DNA from: Bacillota bacterium
GTDB lineage: Bacteria > Bacillota > Bacilli > Paenibacillales > NBRC-103111
DNA: 64,000 bases
Direction: 5' to 3'
Assembly: GCA_023393235.1 (NCBI GenBank)
Contig: JAEWMH010000103.1
Coordinates: 26,790-90,789 of the forward strand
Below are positions 32,102 to 41,229 of the stretch, one piece after another; the stretch's first letter is position 1; each line of letters begins with the position of its first letter. The translations under genes were made by a program, and so were the position numbers. The notes beneath the pieces are model-generated. The model searched no databases. It saw only the letters and a program-made list of their open reading frames with translations, and was not told the DNA's origin.

Positions 32102-33018
32102 TACAGCTGTCGCATAACGCACAATGGGTGCTTCTCAGCACATTGATTCTGGGTATAGCCGCAGGGGTTATCGGCTGCTTCGCCTATTGGAAGCGGCAAA
32201 GCCTGATGAGTGACGCCTTGTCCCATGCAGCATTGCCGGGGGTGGTTGCCGGGTTTATGGCGGTGGGTGCCAAAAGTCTGCCTGCAATGATTGGTGGTGC
32301 GGCTGCAAGTGCGCTGCTGGGAGCCGCCCTCATCCATTGGATTCGCTCCAACTCCCGGGTGAAGGAGGATGCGGCTATGGGGATTGTGCTGTCCGTATTC
32401 TTCGGGCTGGGGATCATGCTTCTGACCTTCGCCAGCCGGACGGCAAGCGGCAACCAAAGCGGGCTGGACAGCTTTATCTTCGGTCAGGCGGCGTCTATGG
32501 TCAGACAGGATGTTTGGACCATGACGGGTTTGGCGTTGGGGGTCATTCTGGTGGCCGCCGTGGGCTTTAAGGAATGGAAGCTGTTTTTGTTCGATGGAGC
32601 CTTCGGGCAGGGGCTGGGCTTGTCGGGGCGGGTGATGAACAGCCTGTATATGGCCGTTCTGGTGCTGGTCATTGTACTGGGCATCCAGTCCGTTGGGGTC
32701 ATCCTCATGTCGGCGCTTCTGATCATCCCTCCGGTTAGCGCCCGTTATTGGACCCACTCCTTCGGCGGAATGCTCATCCTGGCGGGAGCCTTCGGCGGCG
32801 GGGCGGGTATGCTGGGCACCCTGGTCAGCACCATGGGCAAAGGCTGGCCCACAGGTCCGTTTATTGTACTGGTTGCCACGGGACTGTTTGTTGTCTCCTT
32901 ATTCTTCGGAGTGCGAAAGGGTTTGCTGATGATTTACCTGGAGCGGCTGGCCCAGCAGAGAAAACTGTCCATGGAAACAGCCGAACCGCGCAAGCTGAAG
33001 GAGGGGGTGGGATCATGA
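32098..33018 (+). CDS. Metal ABC transporter permease (TroC type)
   Basis: A 306-aa membrane protein of the ABC-3 family with about eight or nine helices (WVLLSTLILGIAAGVIGCFA and so on). The conserved LMSDALSHAALPGVV segment at about residues 35-49 and the PPVSARYW motif near 215 are family hallmarks. ATG 32098 overlaps the stop of the ATPase (ATGA). It pairs with the following permease, so the channel is a heterodimer, as in TroCD. The C-terminal 30 residues are charged and cytoplasmic. Confidence 0.9.
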   Translation: MIQLSHNAQWVLLSTLILGIAAGVIGCFAYWKRQSLMSDALSHAALPGVVAGFMAVGAKSLPAMIGGAAASALLGAALIHWIRSNSRVKEDAAMGIVLSVFFGLGIMLLTFASRTASGNQSGLDSFIFGQAASMVRQDVWTMTGLALGVILVAAVGFKEWKLFLFDGAFGQGLGLSGRVMNSLYMAVLVLVIVLGIQSVGVILMSALLIIPPVSARYWTHSFGGMLILAGAFGGGAGMLGTLVSTMGKGWPTGPFIVLVATGLFVVSLFFGVRKGLLMIYLERLAQQRKLSMETAEPRKLKEGVGS

Positions 33019-33914
33019 GCTACAGCGGCTGGATTATTCTGACCGCCTCTCTGGTGGGGCTGTCCTGCGGCATGATCGGGGTGCTTCTGATCCTGCGCCG
33101 GATGGCCATGATGGCCGATGCCATCAGCCATACGGTATTGCTGGGTATCGTTGCGGCATTTCTCCTCACCAGAGAGCTGAGCGGGTTCCATATGCTGATC
33201 GGCTCGGTGGCGGCGGGGCTTCTGACAGCGGTGCTGGTCCAATGGTTCCATGCCCGTGGCGTCCAGCAGGAAGCCTCCATCGGAATTGTGTTCACCTCCA
33301 TGTTTGCCCTGGGAGTGGTGCTGATCGCCACCAAGGTGGGGAACGCCCATTTGGATGTGAAACATGCCTTGATGGGGGAAATCACCTTTATCCCCTGGGA
33401 GACGGTGGAGCTTCCCGTGATCGGTGCACTGCCGGAGGCGGTGGTGCTGCTGACGGCTGTGCTGGTTGTGGTGGCAGCGGTTATCTTCCTGTTCTTCAAG
33501 GAGTGGAAGCTGACCTCCTTCGATCCTGCACTGGCGGCGAGTCTGGGTTTGCCGGTGATGCTGATGCATTATGTATTCATGTCACTGGTATCCGTCACTA
33601 CCGTAGCGTCCTTCGATGCCGTGGGAGCCATCCTGGTGGTGGCGATGCTGATTACCCCCGCCTCGGCGGCTTATCTCTGGACGGACCGGCTGTCGGTTAT
33701 GATGGGGTTAAGCGGTGCTTTCGGCGTGGTATCCGCCATAGCCGGCTATTATCTGGCGGTGTGGCTGGACACCTCCATCTCCGGCTCCATGGCCTTTGCC
33801 ACTGGAGTGCTGTTTCTGGCCAGCTTCCTTCTGTCCCCCAAACACGGCATGGTTTCGAAGTGGCTTAAGCCGGCAATGGCGGTACAATCCGCAGAGCCGG
33901 GTGCCTTGGAATAA
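33015..33914 (+). CDS. Metal ABC transporter permease (TroD type)
   Basis: A 299-aa ABC-3 membrane protein with eight or nine helices. MMADAISHTVLLGIV at about residues 34-48 and TPASAAYLW near 216 match the same hallmarks as the first permease, so the two arose by duplication. ATG 33015 overlaps the previous stop (ATGA). A longer reading frame from 32748 lies inside the first permease and is not used. It is last in the operon; no terminator is visible before the next gene, 57 bases on. Confidence 0.9.
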   Translation: MSYSGWIILTASLVGLSCGMIGVLLILRRMAMMADAISHTVLLGIVAAFLLTRELSGFHMLIGSVAAGLLTAVLVQWFHARGVQQEASIGIVFTSMFALGVVLIATKVGNAHLDVKHALMGEITFIPWETVELPVIGALPEAVVLLTAVLVVVAAVIFLFFKEWKLTSFDPALAASLGLPVMLMHYVFMSLVSVTTVASFDAVGAILVVAMLITPASAAYLWTDRLSVMMGLSGAFGVVSAIAGYYLAVWLDTSISGSMAFATGVLFLASFLLSPKHGMVSKWLKPAMAVQSAEPGALE

Positions 33915-33971
33915 CATGCAGGGCGGCTGGAAATACTATCCACTAACTTAGAAGGTGAAGAGGTGGCGTAG

Positions 33972-34817
33972 ATGCCGGAGGAAATGTCGTATGGGGAGGA
34001 TTATCATTATCTTCCCGTTACCTCGCTTGAAAGCGGCAATGGTCATGAGATCAGGCCGGATGTGTATGGGTATACCGTTCAAATCGTCAACATTGCCATG
34101 ATCGGTCAACCGGGGCAAAAGGGGTGGGTGTTGGTGGATGCGGGCATGCCCCATTCTGCCCAGGCGATTCTTGATGCCGTTGCCGAGCGGTTCGGCGAAA
34201 ACAGCCGTCCTGAAGGGATTGTTTTGACTCACGGACATTTTGACCATGTTGGCGCGGTAATTGAACTGGTGGAGCAGTGGAGGGTTCCGGTGTACGCCCA
34301 TGAATCGGAGCTGCCTTATCTGACCGGCAAGTTGGCTTACGAAGCACCGGACCCTACCGTGGACGGCGGCCTTGTGGCGAAAATGTCCATGTTTTTCCCC
34401 AGTGCCCCCATTCAACTGGGCCAACACGTACACGCGCTGCCGCCGGACGGGTCCATACCCGTTCTGCCGGATTGGCGCTGGATTCATACACCAGGCCATA
34501 CGCCGGGGCATATTTCCCTGTTCCGGGACCGGGACCGTGTTCTGATCGCAGGGGATGCGTTTGTTACGGTGAAGCAGGAGTCCGTCTACAAGGTGTTTAC
34601 ACAGGAGAAGGAAATCAGCGGACCGCCCAAATATTTTACGCCGGATTGGGAGAGTGCCCGCTCCTCGGTTGCCAAGCTGCAGGCGCTTCATCCTGAGGCT
34701 GCGTTAACCGGACACGGATTGCCTATGACAGGTGCGGAGCTGGAGGAGGGCCTTGAAGCGTTGACCGGAAGTTTCGATGAAATTGCCGTACCGGCCAGCG
34801 GAAAATATGTGCAGTAG
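33972..34817 (+). CDS. Metallo-beta-lactamase fold hydrolase
   Basis: A 281-aa cytoplasmic protein. THGHFDHVG gives His87, His89, Asp91 and His92; HTPGHTPGHISLF and AGDAFVTVK supply the remaining zinc ligands, and LTGHGLPM near the end the last His. The insert around AKMSMFFPSAPIQLGQHVHAL is typical of the subgroup annotated only as MBL-fold hydrolase. GAAGGTGAAGAGG lies upstream of ATG 33972. It lies between the two metal-uptake operons, which may be chance. Confidence 0.8.
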   Translation: MPEEMSYGEDYHYLPVTSLESGNGHEIRPDVYGYTVQIVNIAMIGQPGQKGWVLVDAGMPHSAQAILDAVAERFGENSRPEGIVLTHGHFDHVGAVIELVEQWRVPVYAHESELPYLTGKLAYEAPDPTVDGGLVAKMSMFFPSAPIQLGQHVHALPPDGSIPVLPDWRWIHTPGHTPGHISLFRDRDRVLIAGDAFVTVKQESVYKVFTQEKEISGPPKYFTPDWESARSSVAKLQALHPEAALTGHGLPMTGAELEEGLEALTGSFDEIAVPASGKYVQ

Positions 34818-34859
34818 GTTGCTTCTCGCCAAGTTGTCCAAATGAAATAGTGGAAGCAA

Positions 34860-34957
34860 AAATCTAACGAATCTGTATATCGCTATTTGTCCGAATTGGC
34901 GCTGAAATGCGTTCATACGAGGCGAATAACGTGATATGGATTTGTTAGATTTTTTTC
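34860..34957 (+). terminator. Long imperfect hairpin with T-run
   Basis: The arms 34860-34887 and 34925-34952 match over 22 of 28 positions (outer part AAATCTAAC against GTTAGATTT), and a run of seven T follows. It lies 43 bases after the preceding gene and would end its transcript. The arms are longer and less perfect than a usual terminator, and the loop (37 bases) is large. Confidence 0.6.
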
Positions 34958-35022
34958 GTTGAGCCGACGAATGCTCCGAGCATCACATGCAGCAGCTAAG
35001 GGCATGTACCCGAGCGGTGGCC

Positions 35023-35205
35023 AAATGCAAAAGTGCATTTATTTTCCGGGGGAGCCGGTTGACGGAGTGGTTAAATGCAAAAGTGCACTTATTTCCAGCA
35101 GATTCCACGCGGTTGGCGGTCTCAGCGAAAAATAGATGCATTTTTGCAGGATAACTGTCTAGAAGAAGAGGTTTGTTCAAAAATAACTGTATTTTTGCAG
35201 GATAG
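35023..35205. repeat. Intergenic repeat cluster (AAATGCAAAAGTGCA units)
   Basis: AAATGCAAAAGTGCATTTAT (35023-35042) recurs with one change at 35073-35092. Two reversed relatives, TGCATTTTTGCAGGATAACT near 35137 and TGTATTTTTGCAGGATAG near 35188, share the TTTTTGCAGGATA core and lie 51 bases apart. Together with the long hairpin, they fill the 529-base gap before the BtuF-like gene. No B12-riboswitch core was seen. Function unknown. Confidence 0.75.
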
Positions 35206-35256
35206 GGGTTTGGCGGAATGGATCATGTGGGGGAGAAGAGTGATGTTAATTTCATG

Positions 35257-35319
35257 TTGACAAATTTAATAGTAATATTTACATTTATAAGAGAATTATA
35301 ATAGTAATATTTACGAAAT
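35257..35319 (+). promoter_or_regulatory. Promoter with two Zur-box-like operators before the CobN operon
   Basis: TTGACA (35257-35262) and TACATT (35280-35285) are separated by 17 bases. TAATAGTAATATTTAC occurs twice, 35267-35282 and 35299-35314, 32 bases apart (three helix turns), and the first copy covers the spacer and -10. The second copy, read as TAGTAAT-A-TTTACGA (35302-35316), agrees at 12 of 14 arm positions with the Bacillus Zur box (TCGTAAT-N-ATTACGA, from memory). The first agrees at 10 of 14. Repression under metal sufficiency is therefore likely. Confidence 0.65.
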
Positions 35320-35346
35320 AAGAGAAAAGACCGGAGGCAAAGCAGT

Positions 35347-36393
35347 ATGAAGAAAAATCGGGTTAGAGTTCTATCCATCGGTTTGGTGGCCGGTATGATG
35401 CTGGCCGGGTGTGCGGCGCAGCAGGATGCACAAAGCGGAGCGCAGCCGGAGGTAACAGCAACAGGCAAGCTCTCACCTGCGGCTTCCGCCCAACCGGCAT
35501 CTCCCCAAGCTGGAGGCAAGCTTACCTTGACGGATGATCTGAAGCGTACGGTGGTCCTGGAACGGAGGCCGGAACGGATCGTGGTGCTTTCGCCGGAAAT
35601 GCTGGAGCTGGTGTATGCCATCGGCGGTACAGCAGCGGGGCGGGCGGAGGCGGCCGGTATAGTACCGCCCCAAGGAGCGGAGAATGTGCCTGCCGTAGGG
35701 CAGATGCGTCAGGTCAGTCTGGAGCAGGTGCTGGCGTTGAAGCCGGATTTGGTTATCGGGCAGCCTGTGTTCCATAAGGATATGGAGCAGACTCTGACCG
35801 CAAGCGGCATTCCTGTTGCGTTCCTCAAGCTGGGCTCAATGGAGGAGGTCCATGCCAAAACGGAGCTGTTGGGCCGGATTACCGGGAAGGAGACGGAGGC
35901 GCAAAAGGCACTTGCCGCGCTGGACAGCCGGGTGGAGCAGGTGCTGAAGAAGCTTCCAGCGGAAAAACCCACCTTTGTGAATTTGAATGTGACTCCTGGT
36001 GTGGTCTCCATCCAGCGGAACGATATGGCCGGGTTGGAGATCGCCAAAAAGATGAACCTGGTGAATGTGGCGGAGGAGCTGCCCACAGACAAGCCGGATG
36101 CCAGCACACTGCCTTACAGCCTGGAAAAGCTTATCGAGAAAAATCCGGATTATATCTTCCTTATTATCCATGGCAGCAAAGAGGCAGGCGAGAAGAAGAT
36201 CAAAACCGAAATGGAAAGCAATCCGGCCTGGTCCTCCCTGAAGGCTGTTCAGGAGAAAAAGGTGATTGTTATGCCCTCCGAGCTGTTCCTGACCAATCCG
36301 GGGTTAAAATACGATGAATCCATGACGTATCTGGGACAGTTTGTGTATCCCGAAGCCTACGGCCAGCCGCAAACCGCGGGGAAGGTACAATAA
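35347..36393 (+). CDS. ABC transporter substrate-binding lipoprotein (BtuF/FhuD-like)
   Basis: A 348-aa lipoprotein, lipidated at Cys22 (GMMLAGC). A low-complexity Ala/Gln/Pro linker (about 24-60) precedes a class III binding fold, seen in RTVVLERRPERIVVLSPEML, the KPDLVIGQ strand and KLIEKNPDYIFLI. This group carries vitamin B12, haem and metal-chelate siderophores, so the ligand is probably a chelated metal. GACCGGAGGC precedes ATG 35347. It leads a six-gene operon with FecCD-type permease, ATPase and chelatase-like proteins, behind Zur-box-like operators. Confidence 0.85.
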   Translation: MKKNRVRVLSIGLVAGMMLAGCAAQQDAQSGAQPEVTATGKLSPAASAQPASPQAGGKLTLTDDLKRTVVLERRPERIVVLSPEMLELVYAIGGTAAGRAEAAGIVPPQGAENVPAVGQMRQVSLEQVLALKPDLVIGQPVFHKDMEQTLTASGIPVAFLKLGSMEEVHAKTELLGRITGKETEAQKALAALDSRVEQVLKKLPAEKPTFVNLNVTPGVVSIQRNDMAGLEIAKKMNLVNVAEELPTDKPDASTLPYSLEKLIEKNPDYIFLIIHGSKEAGEKKIKTEMESNPAWSSLKAVQEKKVIVMPSELFLTNPGLKYDESMTYLGQFVYPEAYGQPQTAGKVQ

Positions 36394-36394
36394 C

Positions 36395-37522
36395 ATGGGT
36401 CAAGGAACCGAAAGCCGGCCGGTTGGGACTGGAGAAGGGCCCGGATCCGGTTTCGAGCCTGGACCGGAAACCAGATCCGGACCCGGAGCACCATCCGGAC
36501 CTGTAGTTGAAGCGGAGGCCATCACCGTCCCGCTACGGGACAGACCGGCTTGGGGGCTGCTGATGCTGGCCATTCTTGTCTGCTGTGTGATTTCATCGGT
36601 TCTGTTCAGCATCTACAGCGGCGCCGTGAAGGTGCCCTTGGGGGATATCTCCCGGTATATTCTGGATGATACCTTCCAGGGGCCGTTCCGTTCCATTGTA
36701 TGGAATATCCGGATTCCACGGGCGATCGTGGGGCTTCTGGTGGGAGCCAGTCTGGCCGTTTCGGGGGCGCTGCTGCAAGGGGTCATGCGCAATCCCTTGG
36801 CCGACCCGCAAATTATCGGGGTATCCAGCGGAGCGGGGCTGTTCAGCATTCTGATTCTAATCGTATTCCAGGAATACGAATACCTGCTGCCGCCTGCCGC
36901 ATTTGTAGGAGCGACCCTGGCGGCGGTGATCATTTATATGCTGGCTTGGAAGGACGGCATCCATCCCGTGCGGATCGTGCTGGCCGGAGCGGCGGTGTCC
37001 GCCTTCCTGGGTGCTGGGATATCCGGGCTGATGATCTTTTACAGTGACCGGGTGCACGGGGCGCTGGTCTTTATGGTAGGCGGCTTATCCGCCAAAAGCT
37101 GGCCCCACGTCTGGATTATTGCCCCATATGCGGCAGTGGGGCTGCTACTGGCGGGACTTGGAGCCGGGCGGATGAACCTGCTGATGCTGGGGGATGCGGC
37201 GGCCCGGAACCTGGGTGTGCGAGTGGAATGGGTCCGTCTTTCCATGACGGCGGTAGCTACACTGTTGGCAGCCAGCTCGGTCAGTGTGGCTGGGCTGCTG
37301 GGTTTTGTGGGTCTGATCGTGCCCCACGCCACCAGGCTGATGATCGGCAAAGACTACCGGCTGCTCCTGCCTGCATCTGCTCTGCTGGGGGCTGCCGTCG
37401 TTACCTTCTGCGACACGCTGGCCCGATTGCTCTGGGCACCCACGGAGCTGCCGGTAGGAATTATTATGGGAGCCGTGGGAGCGCCGTTTTTTCTGTATTT
37501 ATTGAGGAGGCAAACCATGTGA
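36395..37522 (+). CDS. FecCD-type ABC permease
   Basis: A 375-aa membrane protein of the BtuC/FecCD family with about nine or ten helices. RIPRAIVGLLVGASLAVSGA (about 107-126), then MRNPLADPQIIGVSSGAGL, then GFVGLIVPHATRLMIGKDYR (about 305-324) are the diagnostic motifs. The first 45 residues are unusual: a Gly/Pro/Glu-rich cytoplasmic tail (PGSGFEPGPETRSGPGAPSG) absent from most members. ATG 36395 is two bases after the lipoprotein stop. The next gene overlaps its stop (GTGA). Confidence 0.88.
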   Translation: MGQGTESRPVGTGEGPGSGFEPGPETRSGPGAPSGPVVEAEAITVPLRDRPAWGLLMLAILVCCVISSVLFSIYSGAVKVPLGDISRYILDDTFQGPFRSIVWNIRIPRAIVGLLVGASLAVSGALLQGVMRNPLADPQIIGVSSGAGLFSILILIVFQEYEYLLPPAAFVGATLAAVIIYMLAWKDGIHPVRIVLAGAAVSAFLGAGISGLMIFYSDRVHGALVFMVGGLSAKSWPHVWIIAPYAAVGLLLAGLGAGRMNLLMLGDAAARNLGVRVEWVRLSMTAVATLLAASSVSVAGLLGFVGLIVPHATRLMIGKDYRLLLPASALLGAAVVTFCDTLARLLWAPTELPVGIIMGAVGAPFFLYLLRRQTM

Positions 37523-38358
37523 GTATGCTGGAAGCAACGGATTTGCAGCTTGGCTACGGCAACGGCCGGGCCATTGTGGACGGCTTGTCCCTGCATCTGC
37601 CCAAGGGCAGGATATACAGCATTATCGGTCCCAACGGATGCGGCAAAAGCACGCTCCTGCGGGCCTTGTCCCGGCAGCTGAGGCCGTCTGGAGGGCAAGT
37701 GCTGCTGGATGGGAAGAATCTGTTCCGCATCCCTCCCAAGGAGGCGGCCAGGAAACTGTCCTTTTTGGCCCAAAGCCAGGAGAGAGTGGAGATGAAGGTG
37801 AGGGATCTGGTGGCGTACGGACGGACGCCCTACCAGTCACTGGGCCAAACCCGGCGGACAGGAGAGGACCGGAGCATTGTGGCCTGGGCCATGGAGGCCA
37901 CTGCGGTTGCAGCCATGGCGGACCGGGATGTGTCCGACTTAAGCGGGGGAGAGCGGCAGCGGGTTTGGATTGCCATGGCCTTGGCCCAACGGCCGGAGCT
38001 GCTGCTGCTGGATGAACCCTCCACCTACCTGGATATCTGCCACCAGATGGAGGTGCTGGAGCTTCTGCAGCAGCTGAACCGGAGGTACGGCATGACCATT
38101 CTGATGGTGCTTCATGAGATGAACCAGGCCTGCCAGTTTTCCGATGAGATTATCGTGATGAAGGCGGGCGGTGTCTATGCCCGTGGAGAGCCGCTTGAGG
38201 TGATGACGCCGGAGCTGCTGCAGGAGGTTTTTCAGGTCAGGGCCATTGTCGGCAAGGACGGGGAAACGGGTAAACCCTATTGCCGGATTCAAGGAAAAAT
38301 GAACGGACGGGAGAGAGGAATTGCATATGAAAGCAACACAGGCGGTTTATCCGTTTAG
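37519..38358 (+). CDS. ABC transporter ATP-binding protein (FecE/BtuD type)
   Basis: A 279-aa ATPase. Walker [10 protein letters not shown] at about residues 36-44, the [21 protein letters not shown] region typical of iron-siderophore ATPases, LSGGERQR signature, Walker [13 protein letters not shown] and switch His in VLHEMNQ. GTG 37519 overlaps the permease stop; ATTGAGGAGG lies 8 bases upstream, which fits GTG better than ATG 37525. The 3' end overlaps the next gene by 32 bases, showing tight coupling of the transporter to the chelatase-like genes. Confidence 0.88.
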   Translation: MSMLEATDLQLGYGNGRAIVDGLSLHLPKGRIYSIIGPNGCGKSTLLRALSRQLRPSGGQVLLDGKNLFRIPPKEAARKLSFLAQSQERVEMKVRDLVAYGRTPYQSLGQTRRTGEDRSIVAWAMEATAVAAMADRDVSDLSGGERQRVWIAMALAQRPELLLLDEPSTYLDICHQMEVLELLQQLNRRYGMTILMVLHEMNQACQFSDEIIVMKAGGVYARGEPLEVMTPELLQEVFQVRAIVGKDGETGKPYCRIQGKMNGRERGIAYESNTGGLSV

Positions 38359-39250
38359 TGCTATTGTCGGCCAGGAGCGGATGAAAACGGGGCTGCTGCT
38401 GAATCTGATCAACCCCAGGCTTGGCGGAGTGCTGATCCAGGGGGAAAAGGGAACGGCCAAATCCACTGCGGTCCGGGCGGCGGCCCAACTGATGCCCGGT
38501 GTGGATGTGGTGAATCTCCCCGTCAGCGCCACGGAGGACCGGGTGGTGGGGACGCTGGATATCCAGCACGCCCTCGCCGCCGGGGAGAAGCGGTTTGAGC
38601 CGGGGCTGTTGGCCCGGGCGGACGGACATATTCTCTATGTGGACGAAATCAATCTGCTGGATGACCATATTGTGGATGTGCTGCTGGATGCGGCTGCGTC
38701 GGGTGTGAATACTGTGGAGCGGGAGGGGATTTCCTATTCCCATCCATCGCGTTTTATTCTGGTGGGAACTATGAACCCCGAGGAAGGAGACCTGCGTCCG
38801 CAGCTGCTGGACCGGTTCGGCCTGTATGTGGAGGTAAGCGGCGAAACGGAGGTGGACCTGCGGATGGAGGTGATCCGGCGGAGGCTGGCCTTTGAAGCTG
38901 ATCCGGGGGCATTTCTGGAGTGCTACCGCATGGAGCAGGCGGAGCTGACTGCACAGCTGGAAGCTGCACGGGAGCGCCTGGCGTCTCTGGTTTATTCCGA
39001 CGGGATTCTCGAGTTGGCGGCGCAAATCTCTATTGCCATGCAGGTGGATGGCCACCGGTCGGATATTACTCTGGTCAAAACAGCTGCCGCCTTGGCGGCA
39101 TACCGGGGAGCGCGGGTCATCCAGGAAGCCCACCTGCATGAAGCGGCGGGAATGGTGCTTCCCCACCGGATGAAGCGCACCCCCTTCGACGCAGCAGACA
39201 ACCGGATGGAGACCCTGCGGGAAACCTTGGGCAGGCTAAAGCCGGCATGA
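38327..39250 (+). CDS. ChlI/BchI-like AAA+ ATPase
   Basis: A 307-aa AAA+ protein of the magnesium-chelatase I-subunit/MoxR group. Walker A is GEKGTAKST (about residues 39-47), followed by [20 protein letters not shown], Walker [13 protein letters not shown], and the ChlI-type [21 protein letters not shown] arginine-finger region. In true chelatases the I subunit forms a hexameric motor that helps the H or CobN subunit insert metal. ATG 38327 has GAGAGGAAT just upstream and lies within the end of the ATPase gene. The stop overlaps the next start (ATGA). Confidence 0.88.
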   Translation: MKATQAVYPFSAIVGQERMKTGLLLNLINPRLGGVLIQGEKGTAKSTAVRAAAQLMPGVDVVNLPVSATEDRVVGTLDIQHALAAGEKRFEPGLLARADGHILYVDEINLLDDHIVDVLLDAAASGVNTVEREGISYSHPSRFILVGTMNPEEGDLRPQLLDRFGLYVEVSGETEVDLRMEVIRRRLAFEADPGAFLECYRMEQAELTAQLEAARERLASLVYSDGILELAAQISIAMQVDGHRSDITLVKTAAALAAYRGARVIQEAHLHEAAGMVLPHRMKRTPFDAADNRMETLRETLGRLKPA

Positions 39251-41229
39251 ACGGAGACGCTGTGAGGGCTGTTTACCCGTTTGCGGCGGTTGTGGGCCAG
39301 GAGGAGGCCAAGCTGGCGTTGCTCCTCCACGCCGTACATCAGGGGTTGGGCGGAGTGCTGCTTTCGGGAAAGAGCGGCATGGCCAAAACGGTGCTGCTCC
39401 GGGGTATTGCCGAGCTGGCCGATGATAGGGCGCCGGTGGAGATCCCACTGGGCGTCACCGAAGACCGGCTGTGGGGCAGCCTCGATTTGCAAACCATGCT
39501 GCGCTCCGGCGTAAGGCGGCTGCAGCCTGGACTGCTGGCCGAGGCCAATGGTCGAAGCCTTTTGGCGGACCACTTTAATTTACTGCCCCCGGCAGTCGCC
39601 TTTTCCATTGTGGAGGCTTCTCAAACCGGCAGCCTGCGGCTGGAGCGGGAGGGCTTCTCCGCGTGTGTTCCTGCCGTATTCCGCTTATTCGCTGCCGTCC
39701 ATCCGGAGGAGGGAGAGGTATCTCCGGGGTTATTTGGTGCGTTCGGGCTTTATGTGCAGCTGCAGATGGTGGAGAAATTGGCGGAACGCCAGGAGATTAT
39801 CCGGCGGCAGCTGGATTATGAGGACAATCCGGAGGCATTTGTGCAGCGTTATGCCGCAGCCACAGCGGCCTTGCGCCTCCGCATTGCGGAAGCGCGGAAC
39901 AGGCTGGCTTTCGTAGCTCCGGAGGCGGCGGCCATTCGCCTGGCTGTGCAGCTGGCAAGGGAGGCCCGGTGCCAGGGCCAGCGGCGGGAGCTGGCGGCGG
40001 TGGAGGCTGCCAGAGCCTTAGCGGCCTGGGAGGGCAGGTCTTGCTGCACCGAAGGGGACATCCGCCGTGTAGCAGCTTGGACCCTTGAGCCGTGGAGCCG
40101 GGAAGGGACATCCCCGCAGAAACAAACGGCGGAGGGCCGTATGGAGGAGACTGCGGCACCGCCGTCTCCGGAAGCGAGGCCTCCCGTCGATGCTGCTGCC
40201 GGGAGCGAAGAGTATCCGGCTCAGGCTTCCGACGGTGCCCACAGCGAAGAGCTGGGAGCCTCCTTGGGAGCTGGGGCCGCCGCCTTGAATGGTGCGGCTT
40301 CGGACACGGAGGCTCCAGCCAACGGAGCAAGTACGGGGGAGCCGCTGAGGGTGGAGGCGGCGGGTCAAGCCTTTGCAATCCGCCCCATTGCCTTCCAGCC
40401 GGGTGACCGCAAGCCCCGCAGCGGAGCGGGGCGGCGCAATCTGACCCGGTCGGGCACCCTGCAGGGGCGGTATGTGGGCTTCCGCCGCCCGTCCGGCCAG
40501 GCGCAGGCGGCGGATATTGCCCTGGACGCCACGCTCCGGGCGGCGGCCCCGTTTCAGGCGGTGCGCCGCCGGGATGCCGGGGGCGGCAGCGTGGTGATCC
40601 TGCCGGAGGACCTCCGGCAGAAGGTCAGGGAGCGCCGCACCGGCACCGCCATCTTACTGGCGGTGGATGCCAGCGGCTCCATGGCCGCCCGCAAGCGGAT
40701 GGCGGCGGTGAAGGGCGCGGTGCTGTCCCTGCTCCAGGACGCTTATCAGAAGCGGGACCGCATCGGTCTGCTGGCCTTCCGCGGAGGGGCGGCAGAGGAA
40801 ATTCTGCCGCTTACCCGCAGCGTGGATCTGGCCATGAAGCAGCTTCGGGAGCTGCCCACCGGGGGCAGGACACCCTTGGCGCAAGCCATCTGGCAGGGGT
40901 GGAAGATCCTGGAGAGGGCAAGGCGCAAAGATAAGGAGCTGATCCCGGCGTTGGTGCTGGTGACCGACGGCAGAGCCAATCAGGCGCTGGACGGATGCAC
41001 CTCCGGCAGCGCTGCGGAGGTGCTGAAGGAATGCCTGGCGGTTGCCGGGGCATTCCGGGAGAGCGGACTGCATGCGCTGGTTATCGATACGGAGCAGGGG
41101 TTTATCCGCCTGGAGCAGGCCGCCCAACTGGCGGAGGCGCTCGGCGCCGATTATTGCCGCCTGGAGGAGCTGGACGGAGCCGGAATAGCGGCAGCCGTCC
41201 GGCAGATGGTGAAAGGAGACCGAACATGA
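39247..41229 (+). CDS. ChlD-like protein: degenerate AAA plus VWA domain
   Basis: A 660-aa protein combining three parts. Residues 1-285 are a ChlI-like AAA domain whose Walker B is degraded ([10 protein letters not shown] instead of an acidic DEIN pair), as in ChlD subunits; the P-loop (SGKSGMAKT) is partly kept. Residues about 290-400 are an Ala/Glu/Pro-rich linker. Residues about 465-655 are an integrin-I (VWA) domain with an intact MIDAS: Asp474 in DASGSM, then TGGRTPL and VTDGRAN. It would bridge the ChlI-like motor to the CobN-like subunit 4 bases downstream. ATG 39247 overlaps the preceding stop. Confidence 0.88.
   Translation: MNGDAVRAVYPFAAVVGQEEAKLALLLHAVHQGLGGVLLSGKSGMAKTVLLRGIAELADDRAPVEIPLGVTEDRLWGSLDLQTMLRSGVRRLQPGLLAEANGRSLLADHFNLLPPAVAFSIVEASQTGSLRLEREGFSACVPAVFRLFAAVHPEEGEVSPGLFGAFGLYVQLQMVEKLAERQEIIRRQLDYEDNPEAFVQRYAAATAALRLRIAEARNRLAFVAPEAAAIRLAVQLAREARCQGQRRELAAVEAARALAAWEGRSCCTEGDIRRVAAWTLEPWSREGTSPQKQTAEGRMEETAAPPSPEARPPVDAAAGSEEYPAQASDGAHSEELGASLGAGAAALNGAASDTEAPANGASTGEPLRVEAAGQAFAIRPIAFQPGDRKPRSGAGRRNLTRSGTLQGRYVGFRRPSGQAQAADIALDATLRAAAPFQAVRRRDAGGGSVVILPEDLRQKVRERRTGTAILLAVDASGSMAARKRMAAVKGAVLSLLQDAYQKRDRIGLLAFRGGAAEEILPLTRSVDLAMKQLRELPTGGRTPLAQAIWQGWKILERARRKDKELIPALVLVTDGRANQALDGCTSGSAAEVLKECLAVAGAFRESGLHALVIDTEQGFIRLEQAAQLAEALGADYCRLEELDGAGIAAAVRQMVKGDRT

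Noticed and set aside
35023..35205. Repeats before the BtuF-like gene considered as a CRISPR array or a cobalamin riboswitch
   Set aside because: Units are few, unequal in length and in mixed orientation, unlike CRISPR. No B12-box core (GCCACTG-like) or long folded leader was found.
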